From the NCBI RefSeq assembly GCF_026625745.1, contig NZ_CP113061.1:1699501-1763500 (forward strand): a stretch of 64,000 nucleotides of DNA, read 5' to 3'. Below the pieces are notes generated by a model, which had not been told where the DNA came from, ran no database searches, and was given only the letters and a program-made list of their open reading frames with translations. A program made the translations under genes and the position numbers. The DNA comes from Asticcacaulis sp. SL142 (GTDB taxonomy: Bacteria; Pseudomonadota; Alphaproteobacteria; Caulobacterales; Caulobacteraceae). Positions 43,360 to 52,275 of this stretch are shown piece after piece (position 1 is the stretch's first letter; each line of letters opens with the position of its first letter).

Positions 43360-46134
43360 TTAGAACTTATAGCTAAGACCCAGCATGTAGGTAGCACCAC
43401 TTTGGTTCTGGTTATATAGGTAGCGGTTCTGTCCCCAGAACTGCGTGTCCTTTTCGTTGGTCAGATTGACCCCGTTCAGGGTGATCTGAAGGGCATTGCT
43501 GACGTTCCAGAAGGCCGAGGCGTCGACATAGGTGCCGCCCTCAAAGCCCCGTGTGCTGGCGCTCATGACGTCATCGCTATAGCCGCTGTACCAGCGATCG
43601 CGGTGGCTCATCGAGGCGCGCGCACCCCACAGGCTGGTTTCATAGTAGATGGTGGCATTGTAGCTGGTCTTCGATATGCCGGTCAGGGCCTGATCGGCAT
43701 CGACACTCGTATAGTTGGCGACCGCGCCCAGATTATCGAACGGCGCCGGCAGGAAGGTGAACTGACCCTGGGCCACAAGTTCGATACCCGTCAGCTTATT
43801 CTTGCCTGCGATGTTAACCGGCATCGAGAACTCAGAGACGATGGTATCCGCCGTAGCACCCGGAATGGTAGCAAACGGCACGCCCGTCTCGCTGAAGGGG
43901 ATATCTTCGAGGGTCACAGAACCGATGTAGTTCTTGATTTCCTTCTGGAAAACACCTGCCGACAGCAGGCCCATCTTGCCGAAATAGTACTCCACCGCCA
44001 GATCAAGCGTGGTGTCCTTATAGGGCTTCAGGTTGGGGTTACCGCGCGATGCCGTGATCTCGCCAGAGTCTGAATCCTGAAACGCACTGCCCTCAGCGGC
44101 CATGGAGCCCAGTCCAGGACGGTTCAGGTTCTGCGTGGCGGAGAAGCGCACCAGAACTTCCGGTGTCACTTCAAGCACTGAGTTCATAGCCGGCAATACG
44201 CCTGAATAGCTGCCCTCTACGTCGGTGGTGCCGAGGTAGGCGTAACTATCACCCTGTATCCAGCCGGTCGAGTGAGTGTCGGTTGAGTAGCTTCGCAGGC
44301 CGATATTCCCGCGGAAGCGCTTACCCATAAGCTCGCTGTCCCAGTCCGCCTGAACATAGGCTGAGACGGTCTCTTCGGTAGTTTCATAGACGTTTTCAAT
44401 GTCCTGAAGCGCGCCGCCGGTGCCATCGGTATTTGGCCCGAAGCGGTGATATTCGTTATATTTCGCAAAGGCCTTGGCGTAGTCGCCGATCAGCCACGAA
44501 CCAAAATCATTGGTGAATACCGAGGTGACGTCGGCCACAGAGGTGCCGCGCATTTTGGCGCGCGTGCCATTGACATTGTCGTCATAGAACAGATCAATGC
44601 CCTCTTGCGAGAACTTGTGGTAGGCAAGACCGGCGCGCACCGTCCACACGTCAGACAACGAATACCGCCCGTTCAGCACACCTTCGCGCAGTTCCGAAGC
44701 GTTGTTGAAACCACGGTAGTAGAAAGAGTCCATCGCGTAGTTGGCCGGATTGGTGGTATCCCAGCCCGGATACTGGAACGACGCCGACTGGCCGTCAGTC
44801 CCATAGTTGGCAATCAGATTGCCCTTGGCGCGCATATAGAGCTTGTCATCGTAAGGGGTCTTGTAGGTCGATTTCTCATAGCCGATATGGCCATCCAGTG
44901 TGAGGCGGTCAGATGCGTCCCACTTACCGGTCAGTACCAGTTGGTCAAAGTTGTTTTCGTTCAAAGACCGGCGATGCTCGCTGCCGAAGGTGGTGCCGGT
45001 GACGTCGGTCATGGTGACGTAGTTGTCGCCATCCCAGGCCAGGTCATTGATGACGGAATTGGTCTGGAAGGCAGCAGGCCAGACGCCGCCCGCGGCCGTA
45101 TCAAACGCTACAGAGCCCGTCGACGACAGAGGGCGTGTCGCCAAATGCATCTCGTTACGCTTGGTGGTGAACTCGCCGTGCAGCGCGTCCAGCGTCAGCA
45201 GCAGGTTCTCAGTCGGACGCCACTGAACCGCGGCGGTGATGCCGAGGCGCTCTTGCTCCGCATTCCATGAGGAAGTGCGGTTACCATCAGCAAAGTACAG
45301 ATCCCCGGACAGGAACTTGGTCTGTTGGGCCGCGCTCAGATTGGAGATGTCTAAACCTTTGGTGACCAGGCCCTGAAGCGTTGACGCGCTGGGGTGGGAA
45401 TAGTTGTAGGTATTGCGGCCCTGCTCGGTGGTTTCGCGCTTACCATAAGCGACCGAGACGGCCACACCGAACTTGTTGTCCCAGTTGCGGCTGAACAGGC
45501 CCGCGATGCGCGGCTGAGTGTCCTTGGTATATTCGTTCGTACCGAGTTTGACCGATACAGCGCCCTTTGAGCCGGGGGCATAGTCGAAAGGCTTGCCGGT
45601 AAACAAGCCGACCGTACCGGCCATGCCGCCCTCGTTCTGGGCTGCCTGGAAGGTCTTTTCGACCTCAACGCGCGAGAACAGCTCCGAGGCGAAGATGTTG
45701 AAATCGAAGGCGCGGTCGCGTGAGCGTTGGCCACGACTGTCTTGTGCGGAATCGACATTCCCCAGCACTTCCATGCCGTTGAGCTGCACACGGGCGAAAT
45801 CCGGACCAAGGCCCCGTAAGCTGATGCGGCGACCTTCGCCGGCTTCACGGTTGATCTGCACGCCGGGCAAGCGCTGCAAGGATTCCGCCAGGTTCAGTTC
45901 CGGGAACTTGGCCATGTCTTCGGCGACGATGACGTCCTTGATGATGCCCGATTCCCGCTTAAGCTGGCGTGCCTTGGTCAGCGAGCCACGAAAGCCCGTA
46001 ACCACGACGGTCTCGACCGTCTGATCGTCGCCCTGCCCGGCTTGCGGGGCGGCCGTAGTGTCGGTTTGCGCGTAGGTTGGCGCAGCGATGAAGAAAAGCG
46101 CGCCTGCGGCCGCACTCGTCATGAGCTTTTTCAT
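43360..46134 (-). CDS. TonB-dependent receptor linked to the sulfotransferase set
   Basis: About 924 residues from ATG 46134 (GGAGAG six bases upstream). Signal peptide of about 22 residues (AAGALFFIAAPTYAQ). TonB box ETVVVTGFRGSL, plug domain with MAKFPELNLAESLQRLPGVQ and GEGRRISLRGLGPDFARVQL, then a long barrel ending GATYMLGLSYKF. The GFRGSL-type N-terminus is typical of TonB-Xanth-Caul receptors, many of which import plant-derived sugars or peptides. A DeoR-type regulator gene and TGTG-repeat control region lie upstream. The substrate is unknown; sulfated glycans or peptides are possible given the neighbours. Confidence 0.92.
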   Translation of the reverse strand: MKKLMTSAAAGALFFIAAPTYAQTDTTAAPQAGQGDDQTVETVVVTGFRGSLTKARQLKRESGIIKDVIVAEDMAKFPELNLAESLQRLPGVQINREAGEGRRISLRGLGPDFARVQLNGMEVLGNVDSAQDSRGQRSRDRAFDFNIFASELFSRVEVEKTFQAAQNEGGMAGTVGLFTGKPFDYAPGSKGAVSVKLGTNEYTKDTQPRIAGLFSRNWDNKFGVAVSVAYGKRETTEQGRNTYNYSHPSASTLQGLVTKGLDISNLSAAQQTKFLSGDLYFADGNRTSSWNAEQERLGITAAVQWRPTENLLLTLDALHGEFTTKRNEMHLATRPLSSTGSVAFDTAAGGVWPAAFQTNSVINDLAWDGDNYVTMTDVTGTTFGSEHRRSLNENNFDQLVLTGKWDASDRLTLDGHIGYEKSTYKTPYDDKLYMRAKGNLIANYGTDGQSASFQYPGWDTTNPANYAMDSFYYRGFNNASELREGVLNGRYSLSDVWTVRAGLAYHKFSQEGIDLFYDDNVNGTRAKMRGTSVADVTSVFTNDFGSWLIGDYAKAFAKYNEYHRFGPNTDGTGGALQDIENVYETTEETVSAYVQADWDSELMGKRFRGNIGLRSYSTDTHSTGWIQGDSYAYLGTTDVEGSYSGVLPAMNSVLEVTPEVLVRFSATQNLNRPGLGSMAAEGSAFQDSDSGEITASRGNPNLKPYKDTTLDLAVEYYFGKMGLLSAGVFQKEIKNYIGSVTLEDIPFSETGVPFATIPGATADTIVSEFSMPVNIAGKNKLTGIELVAQGQFTFLPAPFDNLGAVANYTSVDADQALTGISKTSYNATIYYETSLWGARASMSHRDRWYSGYSDDVMSASTRGFEGGTYVDASAFWNVSNALQITLNGVNLTNEKDTQFWGQNRYLYNQNQSGATYMLGLSYKF

Positions 46135-46226
46135 AAGAATCTCTCCGTGGGATAACACCTGGCGGGGCGATCGCGATGCACGGAAAATGCCCCCCGCGGT
46201 CGGCCACATGAGAGACCGTTACCGAC

Positions 46227-46276
46227 AGTTTGTGACAAATGTGTATTTTGTGGGCTAAAATGTGAGAATTTGTGAG
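46227..46276. promoter_or_regulatory. Phased TGTG repeats upstream of the receptor gene
   Basis: TGTG occurs five times in 45 bases, starting at 46231, 46240, 46249, 46261 and 46271, about one helical turn apart, mostly as TTTGTG or AATGTG. DeoR-family proteins often bind tandem direct repeats, and a DeoR-type gene lies 100 bases away, so this is probably its operator controlling the receptor. Confidence 0.5.
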
Positions 46277-46384
46277 ATTCAAGCGCCGCAGATTACAAAA
46301 CGTGTGATATTTGCCACTTCACCACAACCTCATCCCACATGTTGGGACGATAATGCAGAAATGAAATAAATTTTGTGCGACCCG

Positions 46385-47137
46385 TCAGAGGATTTGAACT
46401 TCACTCGTCTGCAAGGCTTCAAACAGTTGGGACGGCGGTGACGTTTCGGTTATGAATATATCGATCTGTTTGAAATCCAGCGCTTTGACGATGCCCCGCC
46501 GTTCGAACTTTGTAGAGTCGGCCAAGACCACAACCCGCGAGGCCAAAGGCCCAAGTTTGGCTTTTAACGTCGCCTCCGGATAGTGAAAATCTAAAAGCCC
46601 TCGCCGGGAATCAACGGCACCGATGGAGAAAAAGGCGATTTCGGGGGTGAACTGGCTCATGAACGCCTCGGTATCACGACCAAAACACGATTGATAATCG
46701 TAGTCGATTTCCCCGCCGCCAAAAAACACTTTGCAGTTATTCTTACCGGTCATTTCACGCGCTACCTCAAGCGCGTTGGTGACCACAGTAAGATTTCGCT
46801 GTTTCGATAACGCCTTACTTAGCCAGTAGGACGTGGAGCCGCAATCGATGAGTATGGTCATTCCATCTTCGACCAGCGCCGCCGCCTTTAAAGCTATGGC
46901 CTGCTTTTTTTCGGCATTCTGGTTTCGTCGGATCAGGTACGGCGCTTCAGTGGCAGTTTCCTTTAAGGTAACCCCACCGCGGACGCGAAACGCAAACCCC
47001 TCCTCTTCGAGCTGGCGAATATCGCGACGAATGGTTTCATCGCTCACATCAAAACGCTGGGCGAGGTCAGTGATCGTACAACTCCGGTGCAATTGCAGGA
47101 GATTGTAAATTGCGTATTGGCGGGTATCCTGAAGCAT
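46385..47137 (-). CDS. DeoR/GlpR-family transcriptional regulator
   Basis: About 250 residues from ATG 47137, which has GAGGG just upstream; the longer frame to 47260 has no family-like sequence. The N-terminal HTH is typical (RQYAIYNLLQLHRSCTITDL, FDVSDETIRRDIRQLEEEGF). The sugar-phosphate-sensing DeoRC domain follows (LIDCGSTSYWLSKALS, TVVTNALEVAREM, VVVLADSTKFERRGIVKALD). It probably senses a phosphorylated sugar intermediate and represses the receptor gene downstream on the same strand. Confidence 0.9.
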   Translation of the reverse strand: MLQDTRQYAIYNLLQLHRSCTITDLAQRFDVSDETIRRDIRQLEEEGFAFRVRGGVTLKETATEAPYLIRRNQNAEKKQAIALKAAALVEDGMTILIDCGSTSYWLSKALSKQRNLTVVTNALEVAREMTGKNNCKVFFGGGEIDYDYQSCFGRDTEAFMSQFTPEIAFFSIGAVDSRRGLLDFHYPEATLKAKLGPLASRVVVLADSTKFERRGIVKALDFKQIDIFITETSPPSQLFEALQTSEVQIL

Positions 47138-47377
47138 ACGCCCTCGGGGAATAGTAAGCACACGGGCGTTTGATTTGTTGTGTTTGAAGCCGTCTGTCAA
47201 CTGGCGGCGCACAATCCGGCGCAAATCATAGCGCACACCAAACGCCACCCAAGATGTCAACGCTTTGACAAAGCAGGGTAAGCGTGCCCGCTTATTTAGC
47301 CTTAACCCCTACTATCCATATCGCGCACTTATGGTCATGGGCGCACACTGTCGCTCCGAAACTAAGGAGCCACACTC

Positions 47378-47848
47378 ATGACAGAAAAAGATATCACCGA
47401 AAAATTCTGGAAAGCCCTGCGCTCTGACCGCACGATCATGCTGGGCCTGCGCAATGTGGCCCCACGCCCGATGACCGCCTTGGTTGACGGCGATGAAGGC
47501 GGGCCGATCTGGATTTTTACCTCTAAGGACACCGAACTGGCCAAGGCCCTGACGCCAGATGAGACCGCGCGTTTTACCTTTGCTGACAAAGGCCATAATG
47601 TCTTTGCGACGGTTTATGGCGCCTTGAGCCCGCATAATGACCGTGCCGTGATTGAACGGCTTTGGAACCCGTTCATCGCCGCCTGGTTTACCGGTAAGGA
47701 TGATCCGAAGCTGCAATTGCTGCGTTTCGATGCGCGTGAAGCCGAAATCTGGGTCGATGCCTCAAGTCTGATGGCCGGTCTGAAACTTCTACTTGGATCT
47801 GACCCCAAGGAAGATTTTAAGGACAAGGTCGCCAAGGTCGAGCTGTAG
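47378..47848 (+). CDS. Pyridoxamine 5'-phosphate oxidase-family protein (general stress type)
   Basis: A 156-residue split-barrel flavin-binding protein (FWKALRSDRTIMLGLRNVAP, RPMTALVDGDEGGPIWIFTS, and the AFTFADKGHNVFATVYGALS-like strand set). Family members bind FMN or related cofactors and act in stress responses; the exact substrate is unknown. Transcribed alone; it converges with bufC, two bases apart. Confidence 0.83.
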   Translation: MTEKDITEKFWKALRSDRTIMLGLRNVAPRPMTALVDGDEGGPIWIFTSKDTELAKALTPDETARFTFADKGHNVFATVYGALSPHNDRAVIERLWNPFIAAWFTGKDDPKLQLLRFDAREAEIWVDASSLMAGLKLLLGSDPKEDFKDKVAKVEL

Positions 47849-47850
47849 CT

Positions 47851-48576
47851 TTAAGAATTACTGAAAAACCCTTGCGTCAGCCACCGGCCCAGCCAATGCG
47901 GCAAGCGCGCGGCGGCGGCTTCGGTGACAATCGCATCCGTCAGGCTTTGCCCTTGCGACAGGCACATTAGCACATCATATTCCAGTGGCTCTAGGGCGTG
48001 GCGGTGGACTTCGTGGTCATGGCGGACGATCAGCAGGTATTCAGGCCCCTCATCCATCAGGGCCGGACTGCCCGCCCTATGCGCCGTCAGATAGGCGTTG
48101 GGCGCGGCGTCAAACCGCAAATGACGCGAGGCTGTGCGCAGCTTAAAGCCCATTTGAGCAAAGGCCGCCTCATCCACACCGGTCAAATCTGCCGCCGTTA
48201 GGGGCGCAGAGTCCGGCGCCCAAAACACAGCAACAATCGCCGCTTCCAGTGTCGCCAGATCTCTGGCCGGGCCGGGTTCCATAATGTTGGCCAAGCCTAT
48301 GGGATAGAGATTCAAATCCCAATGGCGCGACGGCGTGGCCTCGACATACGCGGCGACCAGTGCACCAAACGCATCCGCCCCCATGAAGGCCGATAGCGCC
48401 GGATAATCGGCGGCGACCGCCGCCCGAAGCCTCTCAATATAGCCGTCAGCATAGATGTTTAGCCTTCGCTGCGGGGGCAGTATATTGCCGCGTGAGGCTT
48501 TAAACAGGCACATATCCGCCGGCCCGCGTCCGGTCGCCGCCTCATAAAGCTGCTCAAGCTGGTGGCGGTAGGTCAT
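47851..48576 (-). CDS. bufC: Bufferin maturation partner BufC (DUF2063)
   Basis: A 241-residue protein with the DUF2063/HvfC N-terminal pattern (RRLNIYADGYIERLRAAVAA, YPALSAFMGADAFGALVAAY) and a C-terminal winged-helix-like part (EPLEYDVLMCLSQGQSLTDA). In bufferin clusters BufC presents the precursor peptide to the MNIO enzyme BufB. Overlaps the bufB stop by four bases. Confidence 0.88.
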   Translation of the reverse strand: MTYRHQLEQLYEAATGRGPADMCLFKASRGNILPPQRRLNIYADGYIERLRAAVAADYPALSAFMGADAFGALVAAYVEATPSRHWDLNLYPIGLANIMEPGPARDLATLEAAIVAVFWAPDSAPLTAADLTGVDEAAFAQMGFKLRTASRHLRFDAAPNAYLTAHRAGSPALMDEGPEYLLIVRHDHEVHRHALEPLEYDVLMCLSQGQSLTDAIVTEAAAARLPHWLGRWLTQGFFSNS

Positions 48577-49382
48577 CGGGCGCGTACCTTATCCAGTTCG
48601 GCCTCCAGCACCTCAAACGCCGGAATATCGGCGTCCCATTCGATCATGGTTGCCCGCTCACCGTGCACCGACCGGGCATAGTCATACAGCGCCCACACAG
48701 GATCCGCGACCGGCGCATTATGGGTGTCAAACAGGTAATCGCCGTGATCGGCATGCCCGGCCAGATGGTATTGCTTGATCGCCGTTGATGGCACCGCATC
48801 AATATATGCGCGCGCATCCCAGCCGTGGTTGAAGCTGGAGACATGGACATTGTTGATATCGAGCAAAATCCCGCAGCCGGTGCGCGCATGAAGTTCGGCG
48901 AAAAACTCAGCCTCGCTTAAGGTCGCCCCGTCAAACTCGACATATGTTGACGCATTTTCCAGCACCAGTTCGCGCCCCAGCGCGGCCTGCACCTGATGGA
49001 TACGCGGGATGAGGTGTTTAAGCGCTTCTTCGGTATAGGGTATAGGCAAAAGGTCGTGGCTGTTTTCACCATTAATGCCTGTAAAACACAGGTGGTCAGA
49101 CACCCAGGCGGCGTCAAGCTTATCGGCTAGAGCTTTCAGTGCGCTCAGATAATCTGCATCCAGCGGATCGGTTGTGCCGATCGACAGGCCGACCCCGTGC
49201 ATGACGATGGGATAATCGGCGCGCAGGTCGCACAGCATGTCATTATAACCGCCGTGGGCACGGATATAGTTGTCGGAAATGATTTCAATCCAGTCGACCG
49301 ACCTTGGCCGCGCGTTCAGGAAGTGTCCATAGTGGGGACTGCGCAGGCCTAAGCCATAACCGAGATGAGATGATGACATCAT
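48573..49382 (-). CDS. bufB: MNIO-family bufferin maturase BufB (DUF692)
   Basis: A 269-residue TIM-barrel enzyme of the multinuclear non-heme iron oxidase family (LGYGLGLRSPHYGHFLN, DWIEIISDNY, VSDHLCFTGINGENSHDLLP, LENASTYVEF, LLDINNVHVSSFNHGWD, YHLAGHADHGDYLFDTH, MIEWDADIPAFEVLEAE). The His, Glu and Asp metal ligands are present. It converts cysteines of the BufA peptide to thiooxazole-type groups that bind copper. It lies between bufA and bufC. Confidence 0.92.
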   Translation of the reverse strand: MMSSSHLGYGLGLRSPHYGHFLNARPRSVDWIEIISDNYIRAHGGYNDMLCDLRADYPIVMHGVGLSIGTTDPLDADYLSALKALADKLDAAWVSDHLCFTGINGENSHDLLPIPYTEEALKHLIPRIHQVQAALGRELVLENASTYVEFDGATLSEAEFFAELHARTGCGILLDINNVHVSSFNHGWDARAYIDAVPSTAIKQYHLAGHADHGDYLFDTHNAPVADPVWALYDYARSVHGERATMIEWDADIPAFEVLEAELDKVRAR

Positions 49383-49391
49383 GAATTAAGC

Positions 49392-49422
49392 GGCCTTCTC
49401 CGAAGGGAACACGGAGAAGGCC
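49392..49422. promoter_or_regulatory. Stem-loop between bufA and bufB
   Basis: Perfect 11-bp stem GGCCTTCTCCG / CGGAGAAGGCC with a 9-base loop, placed in the 47-base gap between the two genes. No T-run follows on the minus strand, so it is more likely an mRNA stabiliser or partial terminator that lets the precursor gene be expressed above the enzymes. Confidence 0.65.
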
Positions 49423-49429
49423 CGCACTC

Positions 49430-49711
49430 TTACATCTTCTTCGGCGGGGTCAGGGAGCCGCCCATTTTCACGCACTCGCCAGCTTTGACATAGACCCACT
49501 CATTCGGGTCATTGTCCTTGGTGGCGTGACCGGCGCAGGAGTGCGAACCGTCAGCCGAGGCGCACGAATTCTTGCCGGCCTTGGCGACGCCGTAGCATTT
49601 TTCCTTGTCGGCCTTGTCTTTCTTCATGTCGTCGCCCGCAAAGGATGGGGCGGTGGCAACAGCACCGGCCAGGGCCGAGGCAATGGCGGCAGTGATAAGC
49701 AGCTTATTCAT
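49430..49711 (-). CDS. bufA: Bufferin precursor (DUF2282), copper-binding RiPP
   Basis: A 93-residue protein from ATG 49711 (AAGGAAA upstream). Signal peptide of about 25 residues ([20 protein letters not shown]). The mature part has four cysteines in the DUF2282 arrangement: [24 protein letters not shown] and [12 protein letters not shown]. Bufferins are secreted to the periplasm after cysteine modification by BufB/BufC and bind copper. Its promoter at 49776-49801 matches the SigF consensus exactly. Confidence 0.92.
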   Translation of the reverse strand: MNKLLITAAIASALAGAVATAPSFAGDDMKKDKADKEKCYGVAKAGKNSCASADGSHSCAGHATKDNDPNEWVYVKAGECVKMGGSLTPPKKM

Positions 49712-49775
49712 GGTTGGTTTCCTTCTGTCGGAGAACACCGGCCGGATAATTCCGAAATGCCCGGTCTCAATTGCA

Positions 49776-49801
49776 TTCGCCCCGCCTTTGCCCGCGGTTA
49801 C
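49776..49801 (-). promoter_or_regulatory. SigF-dependent promoter of bufABC
   Basis: On the minus strand GTAACC, then exactly 16 bases, then CGAA, the published Caulobacter SigF consensus. Transcription would start about 60 bases before bufA. Confidence 0.88.
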
Positions 49802-49805
49802 ACTA

Positions 49806-50438
49806 TCACCGAAATATTTTTCGACCCAGTAACAATGCAAGGCCCGACAGCATCAGGATGGGCAGGTAATGCCAGATCAGCAGACCGACCGACAGAGGCT
49901 CCGCATCGACCAGCCGGATGCCTAAGCCCCCCGCGGCCAGTGCCATAATCAGGCTCAGGCCCGCCGCCTGCATGGGCTTAACCACCATAAGCCTGCGCAA
50001 CCTAAACAGCATCCACGCCGCCGGAATAATCGCAAAAATAACGATGCACAACAGGCAGTGAAAGCCGTGTTTATGGAACACAGCCCCCGCCAGATCAGGC
50101 GTGCCGGAGGCCGCCGCCGTAAACACCACCGCATAGAGCCCAAGCGGCAGGATAAACAGATAGCGCCATCCCTTAATGCCCGCCCGATCCGGATAGGCGG
50201 CGGCCGTCGCGGTCACACCGGCGGCAATCACAAGGCTAAGGTTCATGAGAAGTTCGGCCAAAAACAGCGGCTCCCCTATCCGCGCACCCAGATCCGCCCG
50301 CAGCCCATAGATCAGCGTCAGCACGCCAAAGCTGATTGCCGTCACCGCCATCCATTCGGCGCATACCCGAAGAAACGGCACATAACGAACGGGCCGGTCT
50401 TTGCCGGAGAGTTGCGTAATGAGGGTCTCGATGCTCAT
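49806..50438 (-). CDS. nrsF: Membrane anti-sigma factor NrsF (DUF1109)
   Basis: A 210-residue protein with six membrane helices ([60 protein letters not shown] and more) and a CLLC pair in [16 protein letters not shown]. In Caulobacter NrsF holds SigF at the membrane and conserved cysteines sense metal or redox stress. The gene overlaps sigF by four bases. The bufA promoter starts inside the gap right after its stop. Confidence 0.92.
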   Translation of the reverse strand: MSIETLITQLSGKDRPVRYVPFLRVCAEWMAVTAISFGVLTLIYGLRADLGARIGEPLFLAELLMNLSLVIAAGVTATAAAYPDRAGIKGWRYLFILPLGLYAVVFTAAASGTPDLAGAVFHKHGFHCLLCIVIFAIIPAAWMLFRLRRLMVVKPMQAAGLSLIMALAAGGLGIRLVDAEPLSVGLLIWHYLPILMLSGLALLLGRKIFR

Positions 50439-50995
50439 GATCCGCCCTCCTTTAGCTTATCTCTGAGGCGTTTATAGGCCCGATGGGCCGTAACCTTGAC
50501 GGCGGAAATACTCATACCCAATGCCTTACTGACTTCGGCCACCGACATGTCCTTGATATACATGCCGGTGATCACCTTTTGCTGGCCTTCGGGAAGTTCC
50601 GCAATGGCTGCAACTATGTGTTCGTCTAAGTCGATGCTTTCGGTTACAGGCGCACAGAGATAGGCCTCAACGTCCTCAATAGCCACCTTGGGCATGCGCT
50701 GATCGCGGTACCGCCGACGCAAAGCGTCATTGAGCCGGTAGTGCATGATCGCCGCCAGCCACGGCATGCAGGGGCGTTTCACATCATAGGTGTGCAGCCC
50801 CTTATGGACCGAGATCAGGATTTCCTGCACCACGTCATCGCCATCGGCGCTCAGCTTGCGCCGGACATAGCCCTGAGCGATGTCGGATATGGCAGAAAGC
50901 AACGCTACATAGCACCGGCGGTCGCCACCACACGCTGCCACAAACAGCGGATGCAGACGGGCTTCATGACCAGTGCGTGTGGGCGTATCAGACAC
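50435..50995 (-). CDS. sigF: ECF RNA polymerase sigma factor SigF
   Basis: About 186 residues if started at GTG 50995; an ATG at 51043 is in frame but its extra residues look non-coding and overlap the doxX promoter. Region 2 has DIAQGYVRRKLSADGDDVVQ, EILISVHKGLHTYD and the conserved PWLAAIMHYRLNDALRR; region 4 has LPEGQQKVITGMYIKDMSVA and GMSISAVKVTAHRAYKRL. This fits Caulobacter SigF, which responds to heavy metals and controls bufferin genes. Confidence 0.9.
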   Translation of the reverse strand: MSDTPTRTGHEARLHPLFVAACGGDRRCYVALLSAISDIAQGYVRRKLSADGDDVVQEILISVHKGLHTYDVKRPCMPWLAAIMHYRLNDALRRRYRDQRMPKVAIEDVEAYLCAPVTESIDLDEHIVAAIAELPEGQQKVITGMYIKDMSVAEVSKALGMSISAVKVTAHRAYKRLRDKLKEGGS

Positions 50996-50998
50996 CGT

Positions 50999-51024
50999 GT
51001 AACCGTATCCCTTTGCGCAGCGAA
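50999..51024 (+). promoter_or_regulatory. SigF-dependent promoter of doxX
   Basis: On the plus strand GTAACC, 16 bases, CGAA, again an exact consensus match. Expected start is near 51032, so the coding sequence most likely begins at ATG 51059 and not at ATG 51029. Confidence 0.87.
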
Positions 51025-51058
51025 TAGTATGGCAGCAACCCAAAAAGGAACCGCCCCG

Positions 51059-51526
51059 ATGCTAACCCAAACGCCTGCGCGCTCGAATCCCTCATCTGCC
51101 GTAAGATATGACGTCTATCGACTGGCCCGTCTATACACCTTGCCCGAAGTTTTATCAGCGCCGTGGTGGCTGATGGCGCGGCTGTGGATCGGCTGGGTGT
51201 TTTTCGTCTCCGGCCTGACCAAGATCGCCGATTTCGACACCACCATCCTATTGTTTGCCGATGAGTATCAGGTGCCGGTTCTGCCGCCGGAATTTGCGGC
51301 GTTTTCCGCCACCGCATTTGAGCTGATCTGCCCGGTGCTTTTGTGGCTGGGCCTGGGCACACGATTGGCCGCCATCCCGCTTCTGGTCATGACGGCGGTG
51401 ATCCAGTTCACTTACCTTGCGCACGATCAGCACCTGTTCTGGGCGATTATCCTGACCGGCCTGATCATCCACGGCGGCGGCAAGTGGTCCGCCGATCACC
51501 TGATTGGCCAGCGCCTCAAAGTTTAG
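51059..51526 (+). CDS. DoxX-family membrane protein of the SigF regulon
   Basis: A 155-residue protein from ATG 51059 (AAGGA nine bases upstream). It has four membrane helices and the DoxX start pattern (LMARLWIGWVFFVSGLTKIA, FAAFSATAFELICPVLLWLG, LLVMTAVIQFTYLAHDQHLF). DoxX proteins sit in the inner membrane and are linked to redox or thiol stress; one is a usual member of SigF-controlled bufferin clusters. The end overlaps the aquaporin gene by 11 bases. Confidence 0.88.
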   Translation: MLTQTPARSNPSSAVRYDVYRLARLYTLPEVLSAPWWLMARLWIGWVFFVSGLTKIADFDTTILLFADEYQVPVLPPEFAAFSATAFELICPVLLWLGLGTRLAAIPLLVMTAVIQFTYLAHDQHLFWAIILTGLIIHGGGKWSADHLIGQRLKV

Positions 51527-52202
51527 GCTGCAACCATCCGAAGCGGTAAAGGCCACCGGCTAGCGCCGCCCCGATCAGCGGGGCCACGATAAACAGCCAC
51601 AGTTGCGCCAGGGCCTGTCCGCCAACAAACAGGGCAGGCCCCAAACTGCGGGCCGGATTGACCGAAACGCCGGTGACCGGAATACCGATTATGTGAATGG
51701 CCGCCAAGGTCAGGCCGATGGCCAACCCCGCAAAACCGGCAGGGCTTGAGGCATGCGTTGAGCCCAAAATCACCACCAGAAAGATAAAGGTCGCCACGAC
51801 TTCAAACAAAAACGCGGCCGCCATGCCATAACCGCCGCCGTAACCTTCGCCCCAGCCGTTTTGCCCAAGGCCGTCAACCGCGACATCATAGCCGCCCATC
51901 TTACCCGAGACCACCGCCACCAGAAACGCCGCCCCGGCTATGGCCCCAAGGCACTGAGCAATGACATAGATGCCAAAATCGCGCGGCGTCATCCGGCCCG
52001 CGATCAGCGCCCCCAGCGACACCGCCGGATTGATATGACAGCCCGACACGCTGCCGATGCCGTAAGCCATGGCCACAATCGCCAGACCAAAGGCGATCGC
52101 GATGCCCAGAACGCCAACCACGTCTGATGAAAAGACCACCGCCCCACATCCGAACACCACCAGCACAAATGTGCCGACAAACTCCGCTAAAGCCTTATTC
52201 AT
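51516..52202 (-). CDS. aqpZ: Aquaporin Z
   Basis: A 228-residue protein from ATG 52202, with six membrane helices and both pore motifs: GCHINPAVSLGA and GVSVNPARSLGPAL. The selectivity-filter region GSTHASSPAGFAGLAIGL fits water-selective AqpZ. Converges with doxX; unrelated to the SigF promoters. Confidence 0.93.
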   Translation of the reverse strand: MNKALAEFVGTFVLVVFGCGAVVFSSDVVGVLGIAIAFGLAIVAMAYGIGSVSGCHINPAVSLGALIAGRMTPRDFGIYVIAQCLGAIAGAAFLVAVVSGKMGGYDVAVDGLGQNGWGEGYGGGYGMAAAFLFEVVATFIFLVVILGSTHASSPAGFAGLAIGLTLAAIHIIGIPVTGVSVNPARSLGPALFVGGQALAQLWLFIVAPLIGAALAGGLYRFGWLQPKL

Positions 52203-52275
52203 AATCCCCTCCCGAAAAATGACAGCACACAACCATACACCCTATGGGAGAAAAATAAAGCCTTGAGTAACGCCG

